DNA from: Strigamia acuminata
Taxonomy: Eukaryota; Arthropoda; Chilopoda; Geophilomorpha; Linotaeniidae
Assembly (NCBI GenBank): GCA_949358305.1
Contig: OX442317.1
Location: 3,724,186-3,788,185 of the forward strand
Direction: 5' to 3'
DNA length: 64,000 nucleotides
The translations under genes and the position numbers were made by a program. Under the pieces are notes generated by a model. The model searched no databases, was not told the DNA's origin, and worked only from the letters and a program-made list of their open reading frames with translations. Of this stretch, positions 31,704 through 62,258 are shown in pieces (position 1 is the first letter of the stretch; the number at the start of each line of letters is the position of its first letter).

Positions 31704-34700
31704 TCATAAATCCTCAAGTTGACGTTTCATCGGCTCGACTTGCTCATCGTCCGAGTAAGGTTTAATCAAACCCTTATTTTCAAACGTATTTTTCCCATAA
31801 GTATAATCGGTGTAGTAATGTCTTCGCCCGGTGCAGGCCAAATAAGCGGCCGAACACAGAACAACAAATCCAAATACAAAAAACAAAAGTGTCATGCCCA
31901 TCTGCCATTTCTGGGCGTGTTGTAAAGCTGTCAGCAACGATGCCAAGTAGCAGTGCCCGTCGTCGGTGAGCACGGCATCGCCGAAGCAAGTGAGGCATTG
32001 ATAATCGTTCGGACCTTCGCACGATTCACATGAGTAATGACAAGGCAAGCAACCACTCGCTGGTTCGTTCAAAACCGTCGAATAACTCGAAGATCTCGCA
32101 TCAAACGTTCCAGATGGGCAAGGAATCACGCACGAATCGCCGATTAATTGCAGTCCCGTGGAGCATTCTACAAAAAACAAACAAATTCGTTTAATTATTT
32201 GCGATTTTCACGATTTTCAAGCGAAAAATAAAAATAAAAGTGAGAAAAATTAATAAAGTAAGATAAACAACGAGTGTGCATGCCATAATAGAGAATAAAA
32301 TTGGAAAATAAAATAAATAAGAGATAAAACATGGCAGCAAAATAAGTAGATTTACCGTGAATGATATCCACGGGATTGATCCCTCAGGTAGATGCGACAT
32401 CGCAACGTGATGAGGGTAAATGAGATTAATATATAAATTATTAAACTATTAATTTCGACATTAAACGATGGTTAGTCGAAACGTTATTTTTTTTATATAA
32501 TGTAGATTTTATTTATATATACAGGGAAAATGAAGGTCGCATTATACAACCGAAGATACAAGCTATTTAAATCTCTATTCCAATGGCAAAATGAAAATTT
32601 TTTAAAATCTACCAGATTCCAGTCGAGTTATGAACGACACAAGTGCAAACTACAGTTAATGTGAACTAATTGCCCATTCACAACCGGACTGGAATTTGAA
32701 ATACGCCATTTTTTGATGGTGAATTTTTGTGACTAAATACTTATATCCCGAATTGCAGACGAGCGAGGGGTGAAAAACGAAGACAAGCTAAGAATAAAAA
32801 CAAAAAATCAGAGTGGGGGGAGGTCCTTCAATTTCCCTATTGGACTGATTATCTGCCATCTGTAAAAATATAAGGCCATTAAAACATATTCCACTTTGAT
32901 TAGTTTTGTTTTGAAACCACATTAGTTTTATTCTCACGACACAAACCAGACTATACAAGTATAAAAATTAAGAAGTCAACACATTAAATTACAGAAAAAA
33001 GGAATAAAATCTCATTCTCATTCTTTCCTCCGCTTTTAACACATTACAAAGACAAAACATCAAACTTTACTCTCATTTTTATTAGATTTAAAACGTTCTT
33101 TTCTTTGGAAAACATATCGATTTTTCTTTTATTACTCTACATAGAGAGAAAGGATTTAATCACACATGCAAACACGCCCAAATACACTCGCACACATAAT
33201 GATAATAATAATAATAATGATAATAATAATAATAATAATAATAATAAAGAAATAGAAATAGAAAATTAACATGGGACAGAAAAGTGTCTTTGGAAGCATT
33301 AGAAAAATTGTACACACACAACGTGAGAATAAAAGCCAGAAAAGTGTTGAAACCTTTCTGAATATTGGACTGTATAAGAAATAATTGAGAATGAGAAGTA
33401 AATTGTTATCGTTTTTAAATTCTGGCGAGTTAAAATGCCATTTTTTTAAATATTAAAATCGCGGTATCGGTCTCGGCACAGACTCGGTTCAAGTTACGTA
33501 ATTGCAAATGGCAGCGGAAATAGTTGAAGCGAAATGTATACACTTTTAATTATCGCAATTTATCGATCAAAAATCCAAATAAATCGTGACAAAACTGTAA
33601 AGACAGAATTAAATTTAAATTTTTGTTCCAGCTCGACGAAAACGTCTATTTTTAGTGCATTAATTTCACTAAAATAATGTTAACACGACCATCATGCACA
33701 GAAAAACTATTCCTGACCTTAGAGAGCATTATTTATACCAAAAAAACAAAACTAAAAAACATTTTTTCACATATTTCGGTACATTTTAGACCCGATCGCA
33801 CCACTATTGATTCTTCCAAACACTTTTTGCTTAGCCACACAATACCTTGCATCAGTGCCTGCAGACTTTGAGCTTCAAACATCAAAACTAACTCACAATG
33901 TGCAATAAAAGACCTTTCATGTCATTTCCAATGCTCCCAAAGTGTTGTAAAAAGTGGCTATAGACTAGAAAAAGCTTACACATAATAACGATCAGAAAAT
34001 ATAACAAAATAAAAAGGATTCCAAATAAAGAAAAAGAAATAAAAATGATTTTTTTTTTCTTTTTTTGCCAAAATCAAATTGTAAATGTAACAAAAACTGC
34101 TACAAAATAAGTTTGAATAATTTCTTTCTATCTTTCCTTTGAAATTGTAATGAAATAGCTGCTACCAAACAGCGAAATACATACTGTATATACACTATAT
34201 ACACGTTAAAGGGGAAAAAAATCGATCCAAACAAAAAACATCCGACCGAGTCAGAAATCCAAAAAAACCAAAAAATTTAAAACTTTTTCTTTTTTTCTTT
34301 AAATTTCAATAAAAGAAAAATATATATATAAATTAATATATTTATGAGTAGTTTTCTTGATCCTCAAACGAGACTCAAAAGTATTTTATAAGAAAAAAAA
34401 ATTCTATAAATCAACAGGAACTTGGTACTAAAAAAAAAAAAAAAACTAAGCAAAAATCAAGTTTGCATTCAAGTTTCAACATGGTTTTTGTGCTTGTGCT
34501 TTGTAGAATGTTGAGAGTTAATACATAGAAAATAAATAACATAAAACACGAGTACACTGAGTAAATAAACTTGAAATGCAAATGTGAGTAATTCAAATTG
34601 ACATGGAAGGAAAATTCAAAATACTTGTACACATTTCGTGTTTATTTATTTCAAGATGAAAGCAACTCCTGGCTAACATCAAATGCTGCTGCTTGAGCAA

Positions 34701-36297
34701 CTCGTAAACAAACACTCACAATAGACAAACCTGCATGGACAAGACACACTAGACGCATTCACAAACTCATTTAAACTCGTTTATATTTTTTAAACCAGTC
34801 GAAAAGTAAAAATTTTCATTCACTTGTTAGTTACCGTATATAAGCTCGCGTATAATGCGAACTAACAATTTTGGATAAAAATAAACCCTAAAATAGCTTG
34901 TGCAAGTATAACTATTAATCTTTGTTCCATAACTAAGCCTGCTATTTTTGCGGACTTAAAACAGTGAAATTGCGGGCAGAAAGCGGCATTAAAATACAGC
35001 ATTTTGCGGACTTATTGCGGACTCATCCGGGAAGTTTTTGACCAAATTTCAAGGTTTTAAATGAAATTTGAAGTTTTTAAAGGAAATTTGAAGTTTTTAA
35101 AGGAAATTTGAAGTTTTTAAAGGAAATTTGAAGTTTTTAAAGGAAATTTGAAGTTTTTAAAGGAAATTTGAAGTTTTTAAAGGAAATTTGAAGTTTTTAA
35201 AGGAAATTTGAAGTTTTTAAAGGAAATTTGAAGTTTTTAAAGGAAATTTGAAGTTTTTAAAGGAAATTTGAAGTTTTTAAAGGAAATTTGAAGTTTTTAA
35301 AGGAAATTTGAAGTTTTTAAAGGAAATTTGAAGTTTTTAAAGGAAATTTGAAGTTTTTAAAGGAAATTTGAAGTTTTTAAAGGAAATTTGAAGTTTTTAA
35401 AGGAAATTTGAAGTTTTTAAAGGAAATTTGAAGTTTTTAAAGGAAATTATTACGTGATATTGGCAAATTGCAGATTTTCCGCAAAATTGCGGCATTAAGG
35501 TCCGATTACAGCGATTGCGGACTAAAAAATACCTCCAATTTCAAAAATTTTGTTGTCAAAAAGCTCTATTTGCATTATCCACACTTATGAAACCATTTTG
35601 GAGAAGTTTTATTTTCCGCAAAAATAGCAGCTTTATCCATAACGTTCTGAATTATGCAATACGAATTAACGCATGTTTAGTGTAAATTACTTTACGAATG
35701 CGCCTATTGATTTTCCACACAAATTTTATGCAGAAAATCAGTGTCTATTGGAGGAACTAAATAAAAAATTTGTGCGATAATTTGTGCAATAATAATATCA
35801 ATTCCAGGGTCTACCAAAATGGCGCCTATCCCACAAAACTCGCACTTGCGTCTTTCCCAATGAGTATTTATTTACTTCTGATAATAACCAAGACCCCGAT
35901 TACTTCATCTGATTAAATTTTTTTTTTTCCATTTAAATTTTAAATTATAACGAGCTTAATCAAAATGTAAAAAAAAATAAAATAAATATATAAAAATTAA
36001 AAAAAATTAAAAAAAATTAAAAAACCTCCCATATACCAAATTGCCTTTGAATAAAACGCGTGATAATGGGGAATACAAAATCAATAATAATAATAGTAAA
36101 ATAAATTCAGTTAAACTGAAAAAGAGAAATCAAATTACGAGGTAGAATCTCTACGGTATAGAATCGAACCAACCCAAACAATATTGCTCGATCGTAAGCA
36201 ATAAATTAATTCAATGTCACTGGAATGTTTCAACTACGCTTAATATTAACAAAACCATAAATTATTCCACGCAAACCTGAGAGAGAACAAAATTCAC

Positions 36298-36331
<34 letters not shown>

Positions 36332-36817
36332 TCGAGGTTATCTTATAAGGCACGATTAATTAACACACAACACAACACGGTAATACGAGTAATAATACTG
36401 ATTTAAACGTTAAAGCCACCGCTCGTGACCCACGAACCATAATACTGACTATTATTTTGTTTGCATGATCATTTAATGCAAATTTACACACTTAGTAAAG
36501 ATTCAATTACCGGCAGCCATTTTGAGAAATGTTTATATCTTCACATCCGCCGAGCGAATTTTCCAAACAAACAAAAAAAAATTTCAATTATTTTACGGAC
36601 GAAAACGAGTGCAAGAGGAAGAATTTTTCTTCTTTTAATTTTATATATATATTTTTTTTTTGCTTAATTTGGCAGTGTTCTCACGTGGAATAGAATGGAA
36701 TTTCGATCAATACGATCGAGCATGATTAGGACCCGCAATAACATCGACGGCGATCGACGCCGTCGATTATAATCTTTTCGTTTTTTCTTTTTTGTAATTG
36801 GAAAAAGAAATAATAAC

Positions 36818-36849
<32 letters not shown>

Positions 36850-39800
36850 TAATAAAACTGTCACGCCACAAACGAGGATCGCGTAATTAGTAAAACCTTC
36901 ACCGCAACACGCAGAAGAAAACACCAACCTAAGCAGATTCCAGCCGGATTGTAACGGATGCACGACGACTTTGCGACGTCCGCCGATTGTTTTCGGTCGG
37001 GGTTTTCTTTCGTACCGTACAACAACATGTGCCAATCTCCCAGAGTAGCTAAAAAATAAATCAAAATAAAAAACAATGAAAAACCAGTTAAATAATTCGA
37101 AAAATATTGAATAATCAGTTTAAAAATTAAAAAAATAACGAAAAATCAGTTTTAAAAATTGAAAAAATAACGAAAAATCATTTTAAAAATTGAAAAAATA
37201 ACGAAAAATCATTTTAAAAATTGAAAAAATAACGAAAAATCAGTTTAAAAATTCAAAACATAACAAAAAATCAGTTAAATAATTCAGAAATTAGTTAAAC
37301 AATAAAAATAAAAATAAAACATTAGTTTAAAAATGAGAAAAAGAATAAAATGCGCATCTATCTATCTATCTATCTATCAATTACAAGTAGTAGGTGGGCA
37401 GTAGGTTAGCATGCAAGGTTCACTATTCACTATTCATTCCATCATCCACTTGCCTGCACCGTTCTGCTGATCGGTCGATAAGACATTATTATCTTTGTTA
37501 TTTTTCGGCAAAACTGAACCGACGGGTTTGGCGCCCTTTCGTAGCCAAGGTGCAGACTTAGCAATACTGGTAATAACAGTAGTAGTGGTGCGAAGAGTGG
37601 TAGAAGTGGTGCTAGCGGCGGTGCTGGTTGAAGCAGTGCTGGTGGGTAAAGGTTCATCACCCAGGTATGCAGTGCCGTAAAGAATGAGTATCAGCTCCTC
37701 CAACCTGGCTTTACCTGAATTACGGGCATCGCACAAAGAAAAGAGAAAGAAAGCCGAAATAGCAGAAAAATACAACAACTAAGACTTAAAAGTGCTCACA
37801 AAATTCCCTCCATTACTTAATTAAATACTTAATTACAATTCCATCTCTTTTTACCCTGATATCTGGCGTCGTTGTGAATCTCGAGGGTCCAAGTTCCTTC
37901 GGGATTTTCTCCCCAAGAATGAACGGTCATAAACGGCCAAGCCTGGAACCCGGCCCTCGAATTATCGTGCGGTCGAGTGAATAAAAGCGTCGACCTAACG
38001 ATTAATAATTCAAAATAATTAATAATACAAAGCGGCAATTACGCCTCGTTCAAATCCACCTCGTGCCCATCGGTGAAATGAGGTAAAAGTGAATATCACC
38101 TCTACGTGCGGCACTCAACGATATTTTCGCTTGTACGTGCTCCAAGTATTTCACTTGGGGACATCGCACCACGATATCTAACTTCACCTCGCTTTTTGCA
38201 GGTATGAGTCTACAAATAATACACGCCATCAACAAAATTTAATTTCAATATTCAACGCCGCTCACTTTCCCCTGTGTGGACTTTGCACCTCACATTTCTT
38301 CTGTTCGGGAACTGTCGTCCAATTGCGTGCAAGGTCCACCATAGCGGCAGCATCCATCAACCCATAACCAAACGCGTGACTAACTACTCGACAACAAAAA
38401 ATCAACAAACTTATTTCCATCGAAACACAAACAAAACAAACAAACCGTTTCTCCCGACACCGTTGGTTGCCCAATCAAGAGATCGAAGATTTCCAGGACG
38501 TGCAGATCGGACGACAATGTGTTGCATATCACGCCATGTGAGTCTTCGATTGACCTGAAGAGCTAAAGCGCAGATTCCAGCTGCCAAAGGAGCAGATGCC
38601 GACGTCCCAGTGTGACTGGACGTGCATCCGTGATGAAGATCTGTCGTCACCTAAAACAAAAACAAAAAATTTTAACTTTTAAATTTAAATAAAAAATTTA
38701 AATTTCATTTCGCACCACTTGTTTTTCTCCGGACGAACCACTACTGTACGTAGTAGCTAAAGTGGACGAGCAGTGCTCGGAATACCAGGGAACGAGTCCA
38801 TTTTCCGTAGCACTGCTGATGGACAGTGTCCAAATACTGTTAGTGTAACCATCGCAGTTGCAGTTATCGTGATCGCGTCCCCCGTTGCCGGACGCCCACA
38901 CAAAAATCGAACCCAGACCGTTTCGACCCTGAAAAAAAGCGCCCAATGTGTTTTTTAACCAACAAACGAGACTTCCCAGCAGTCTCTGCGCAGGATCTAC
39001 TGACGTGAGTGACACCTTCGATGAAGGCACGAGTGGCGAGTTCACCGGGCCCGTCGACAGTTTTGCCGTCATCGTCAGGACCCCAACTGGCACTGTAGAT
39101 ATCGATGTGCATCCGATTCAAGCTGAGAGAACGCGCTTCCACAGCGTCCGTCACGTCTCCGTCCAACATGCGGACGCCTGCAAGCACAAAAAACATAAAA
39201 AACTCATTTCCAACCTCTCAATTCCGCTTCACCTCCAACTTTTGCATCGTAGGCGACTCCTACGGCACAAATACTGTTGTTGGCATCGGCAGCCACTTCG
39301 CCTGCACACCTTGTACCATGCCTGTTAGAATCGATTAAATCATATCTGGGTTGCGGATCGTCGTCGTGATTGTTCACGTCATAACTAGCTAGCGGATCCT
39401 GTGTAAAAAAAATTTAATTAAAAAAAAAATTATTTTTTTTTAATTTTTCCAAATTTACGTAATTCTTTTTAATATCTGGATGATCTTTCTCCAGTCCGTC
39501 ATCCAAGATGGTAACGACGACGCCTTTTCCCGTCACGTCTTGCAACCAAGCTGTTTGCACGTTCATGTCCAATCCTTTCCCTCGATTCTAGATCAAAAAA
39601 ATTAAAATTAATTTTTTTTTTAAATGAAAATCTAAACCAACAACAACAGGAGTTTGTAATTAACTTTTTTTTTAGCAATTCACCTCGGAATTAATTTCAT
39701 TGCGCAAGTATTTTACGTAATTTAACACCGCAATTTACTCACAATTATCCTTCACTTTAAAAAAAAAAACACAAAAAAAAACAACAACAACACGTGTTTA

Positions 39801-42308
39801 GAATGATCATGTTTCCTGCGCCACACTTACCAAATACCACATCTGTGGCCATCGCGGGTCGTTCAAAGGTCGCACTACGGGTGTGCTTTGTCTCGTTGTC
39901 CAGGGCGGCGCACCTTTCACCTGACGTTTCGTTCTGGACTTCACTACCTGCTGTCGCGCCCATTTTACCTACAACAGTAACAAATTTCACGTAAAACAAA
40001 ATTTATTGAAAATTATTTATTTAAAAAAAATTACTCTCGGCTCCTGGATCAATTTTTCATGATGTTCGTCGCTGGTGTGATAGGATCGTTTCACTACTTT
40101 ATTATGCGTAAAGTGATAATAGTCTTTGTGTATCGGTATCTAAAATTTTCAACAAAAAAAATAAATTAATAAATTTTAAAATTTAATAAATTTAAAAATG
40201 TCACATTGGAAGGAAAAAAAAATGTAATCTCCTTAAAAAATTGGTTCGCCTAAATGACAAACTGGAAAACATTTCCTCCAACCTTTAATTTTGTGCAAAG
40301 TCATCGCAAACTTTTGTTGACGAGAGAAGACTGACATTTTGGCGTCTAAAAGAGAGCACCCCAATGACCATTATTCCACGCTCCTTTCGACCTTCGATCG
40401 AGAGAAACGAGACGTGATGACACAATAAAAAGTCCAAACGACTTTAATAATAATTTAACATCCAAAAAATCCCAAAAAAATCCCAAAAAAAACTCCCCAA
40501 GAAAAAAAAATTAAATTTTTAATTAAAAACTCATAAAATTCAAATGTCCTCATTTTTCATTTCACAATGGGATTAAATATTAATAAGATTAATCCTAAAT
40601 TACAACTCTCGTTATTAAAGCCGACATTTTCCTCCCCCAAAAAAAAAAATAATTTAAAATATATATATTTATATATTTTTAAATATATTTTTTTTTAAAT
40701 TTATAAATAACGATGCACGTGCATCGAAATGTGCGACAAGTACAGCCTTCTTTTAAAAGTCAGGGCTGACAGATCGTCTGTTTCGATAAGAGACGTTTTC
40801 GCATCTCATTCAAACTGTGACGCGCACAAAGATTACATTTACAAATGCGGAGGTCGCAATTTCCGTTCCCTCCTCATTACGTAACCAATTTCATCCGTTA
40901 GAAACCCAAATTGCGGTATTAAGTGTTTAAAAACATCCTATTTTTCCTAATAAAAGCCTAAATTGCGAGTCAGGAAGCTTCCCGTGGTTATTCGACCGTT
41001 TTGCATCGAAAGATGGTCGCTAATAACAGTCATCAAAATAAAACGATGCACGGCTGTTAAACATTTTTACGGAAATTGAGAACAATTTTATAGAAAACAT
41101 ATATATATATATTTTTTAAATAAAATAATTTTATTTAAAAAAAAAAAATAATAAGTAACTTTGTAACTTTGTTATCGAATTGCAAATGGCTGCCGTTTGT
41201 TATCAAACGGGTTCATCTTTTGAGACTGGAGCACAAAACTAAACTAAAGGTATGTCACGTGAAAGAGCGCCTTTTCTCATAACCAGTTCAACTGGTCGGA
41301 TCAACTTTCTCGAGTTAAGTTTTCGCGGCACGAAATGTAGTGTCAAGTTCACAATCGTTTATTTGTGAAAATTGTCACGTAAATCGATCGAGAAATCGAT
41401 CGCGACGATGCGCACTTTGTAAATAGAAACAAATCTCATTTGTGATTCATCGATCGGCGCATCATGAGATCTTGACAAATCACTTCGCCGATCGGAAACG
41501 AAGTCCTATTATTACGTTTCTTTTTACGGAGGAGGAAAAAGTAACTAATAAAAAAAATAATAATAATTTCTCTCTTTTTTGTGCGAAATTCTTCACTTAA
41601 AAAAACAAATAAAGAAACAGCGTGTCGTAATCAGTCAACTAAAACATGGAATGGCCGAATGGGTCATTCTATTACAAATTCCTGCAAATTAAAAAATATA
41701 TAAAAAAAAAATAACAAGAAAAATCGAGTTTGGATGAGGGAAATTTGCAAGGCCACTGAATCAAGGTTCCACGCAAATATAAACAAATAAATTACATAAT
41801 TCGATTTCCATATTCCCAGAATTTAAATATTTTAAAAAAAAAATATTTAAAAATTTAAAAAAATTTAAAAAAAAAAATTATATCACTAAAATATAAAAAT
41901 AAAAAATATATAGAAATATTTTCCCAAAAATTCCACGAATTAAAAAAAAATAAATAAATAAATATAAAAAATATATTTTCTATATAATAAAAATTCTCCT
42001 GAATCGTCAGCATCCTTCTCTTTATCCTCCTGACATTTCATTCACAACATTTGTTACATTTCCCATCCAAAACTGAAAGGAAAAAAATAAAAAATCGTCC
42101 AAAAATTAATCAAACCCAAATGAAATAACCAAAAAAAAAACTCAACCTGTCCTCTATTGACAAATCCGTGTTTTTCCGCGATTTGGTCCGCGAATTCTGG
42201 TCCACCTTCAACGAGCACGGCCCACTGGTCACTGTAAATGAGTGGTTGACAGATGACAGCGTGAAGCGAGCACAAAACAACCACGACGTAGCAAACTGCA
42301 TTCATCAT
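31704..42308 (-). CDS. Furin-type proprotein convertase (spliced, two isoforms predicted)
   Basis: Subtilisin-like serine protease of the secretory pathway that cuts precursors after basic motifs. Exons: 42147-42308, 40035-40139, 39831-39968, 39459-39587, 39233-39398, 39005-39177, 38716-38928, 38446-38650, 38266-38383, 38060-38209, 37855-37994, then 37454-37714 or 36929-37048, then 31704-32167. Predicted lengths are 807 or 760 aa. The signal peptide ([16 protein letters not shown]) is followed by the pro-domain with DYYHF and the autocleavage site RTKR. The catalytic triad is Asp in TILDDGL, His in RHGTRCAGE and Ser in [11 protein letters not shown], with oxyanion Asn in ASGNGG. The P domain ends in LYGT. 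One Cys-rich furin repeat precedes a TM helix ([19 protein letters not shown]) and a cytoplasmic tail with acidic and tyrosine residues. It is closest to arthropod Fur1; that orthology is inferred. Confidence 0.95.
33198..33247. repeat. (AAT)n microsatellite
   Basis: Almost pure AAT/ATA trinucleotide run with a GATAAT interruption. Confidence 0.9.
34932..35642. mobile_element. Inverted-repeat element with 20-nt minisatellite core
   Basis: The outer arms AAGCCTGCTATTTTTGCGGA and TTCCGCAAAAATAGCAGCTT are inverted, and inner GCGGCATTA and ATTGCGGACT blocks occur on both sides. The core (about 35057-35447) is about 20 copies of AAGGAAATTTGAAGTTTTTA (20 nt) with almost no variation, which suggests recent expansion. 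Confidence 0.7.
36298..36331. repeat. (AAT)n microsatellite
   Basis: Pure AAT run of about 11 units in the long furin intron. A similar run is at 36811-36858. Confidence 0.9.
36929..37048 (-). other. Furin alternative exon 12b (end of P domain)
   Basis: 120 nt, acceptor TTTTTTAG at 37049-37056 and donor GTTGGT at 36928-36923. It starts after phase 1 and ends in phase 1. It encodes [20 protein letters not shown] plus 20 further residues, where the WHMLLYGT block is the last P-domain strand. It is homologous to the LILILYGTA block of exon 12a, so the two would replace one another. Confidence 0.8.
37090..37270. repeat. ~31-nt minisatellite
   Basis: About five degenerate copies of a unit containing ATTTTAAAAATTGAAAAAAT and AACGAAAAATC, in the short interval between furin exons 12a and 12b. 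(TCTA)n follows at 37361-37377. Confidence 0.75.
37454..37714 (-). other. Furin alternative exon 12a with GC donor
   Basis: 261 nt, acceptor AATTCAG and donor AG|GCAAGT (GC at 37453-37452). It completes the P domain with [11 protein letters not shown] and then adds a Ser/Thr/Ala-rich linker ([14 protein letters not shown] and onward) of about 60 residues before the Cys-rich exon. Entry and exit phases equal those of exon 12b. Confidence 0.82.
40140..42146 (-). other. Furin intron 1
   Basis: 2.0 kb between the signal-peptide exon and the DYYHF pro-domain exon. It is AT-rich with poly-A and (TA)n runs near 40655-40690 and 41098-41110. No gene or mobile element is recognised. Confidence 0.5.
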
Positions 42309-42682
42309 CGTATATTGGCAATAACAAAAAAATTATTTAAAAAAAAAAAAATTAAAAAAAATAGAAGAAATTTCTGTTCTAGTTGTCGACGAGGTAAAAG
42401 GTTGAAGCAAGTGCAGTTCTGTGTCCAACACAGACAGTGCAGAGGCAGTGATCAAGAGCGACCGATGTTGTCCCGTTTTCACTTAGCATGTCCGAAACTG
42501 TTGGTTGCTACTCGTTATTCATCAGTGTGTCGTTCGAAGTCCGTCTTATGACTGACCGAGGCATCCGTCAGCTCAAACGACCAACATTGATGAAAAAAAA
42601 AACCGATTACGGCCGCACCACACCGCACCACCTTCGCTTCACTTTTTTTCTTTCGTTTCCGCAAGAGAACTTACGCATCATG

Positions 42683-42690
42683 TGACGTCA
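42683..42690. promoter_or_regulatory. CRE-like palindrome upstream of furin
   Basis: TGACGTCA, a perfect CREB/ATF palindrome in the interval that should hold the furin promoter. The same octamer occurs upstream of ariadne-1. Confidence 0.4.
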
Positions 42691-42935
42691 TTGCACAGCG
42701 CCAACTGGTGATCTTAGGAGGAAATTACTACACATTTATGAAAATAATTCGTGGAATTTCAAATTCCGATCAAATTTTCAACGTTATTTTATCTTTTTAT
42801 AGTCGAAATCTTCCCGAAATTTGATACGGTGCTATCGCTCGACCTTGATAGCGGCGCATCAAAGCCCAATTAAATTAATATCAATGGAAAATATAGTAAT
42901 TTGAATTAACTGCATTTGCACATACCGGTACGAAT

Positions 42936-42941
42936 TTTATT
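42936..42941 (-). terminator. Poly(A) signal of HERC1
   Basis: AATAAA on the minus strand, about 110 nt past the HERC1 stop codon. Motif-level call. Confidence 0.45.
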
Positions 42942-43051
42942 TCACACTTTAAAATAAATAAATAAATAAAAACAATTTTAAAAAAAACAAAACAAAATAG
43001 TAGCAATTTTTTCTTTCTTCTTCTTCTTTTTTTAAATTAAACAAAATAATC

Positions 43052-61672
<18,621 letters not shown>

Positions 61673-62258
61673 CTTAAATTGTCGTAAGGAAGAAAAAAAA
61701 TTGCCTTCAGACGACCGATTTGTTCATTCCCTCTTCGATCGATTCTTCTTTTAGTCCTTTACGGCATTTTTTTTCCAAACATCGGGCGTTGTTTTCGCCG
61801 CTTACTCTTTACGAAGCCACAGAATTTCTCGTGGAAAATTGCATTTCATTACGTTAATATTAAATTTCTCGTCTTATTTGGATTCTTTCCTATTTACAAA
61901 CTCTTGTGTCAGCTTGTGTCAGCTGCATAACGATCGATTGGGGCGACATCTAACGCCAAAAGATGAAATTTTCAAAATGACGCCATTTTTGAATTATGAA
62001 TTATGTAAAAATAAAAACTCGCAAATTTACTTCGATGTGAACAACCATTGGCTTTTAATTTACATACAGAGCTACATTGGAAAAAAAATCATTCGTTGCC
62101 AACATTAATCGGCAAAAAGATAAAGATTATTTACATTTAAAAATGACGTAAAAATTTCATGCATGAAGCAAAATCACAACGACAAAAACACACGCTTAAA
62201 ACAAAACCACAACTGAATTTGAATAAATACAAACTAAACGAATTATTACACGTAAAAA
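61673..62258 (-). promoter_or_regulatory. YTHDC2 3' flank and HERC1 promoter region
   Basis: 586 bp between the YTHDC2 stop and HERC1 start, same strand. It contains an inverted CCAAT (GATTGGGG) near 61933 and AAAATGACGCCATTTTT at about 61972-61988, whose reverse strand includes a YY1-like AAAATGGCG. There is no TATA box in an obvious place. Confidence 0.4.

Larger units (their letters stand above)
32168..36928 (-). other. Long furin intron, repeat-rich
   Basis: 4.8 kb between the P-domain exons and the last exon. I recognise no coding exon in it. It is AT-rich with (AAT)n microsatellites at about 33198-33247, 36298-36331 and 36811-36858. The foldback-flanked minisatellite at 34932-35642 also lies here. 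A hidden alternative last exon or extra Cys-rich exon cannot be excluded. Confidence 0.5.
42309..43051 (-). other. HERC1 3' flank and furin promoter region
   Basis: No coding exon is seen. The plus-strand TTTATT at 42936-42941 is a minus-strand AATAAA about 110 nt after the HERC1 stop. TGACGTCA at 42683-42690 lies 375 bp upstream of the furin ATG. Confidence 0.5.

Noticed and set aside
32191-32400. Minus-strand ORF with hydrophobic stretches just upstream of the last furin exon.
   Set aside because: No acceptor/donor pair links it in phase to the furin exons; it is probably AT-rich intron sequence.
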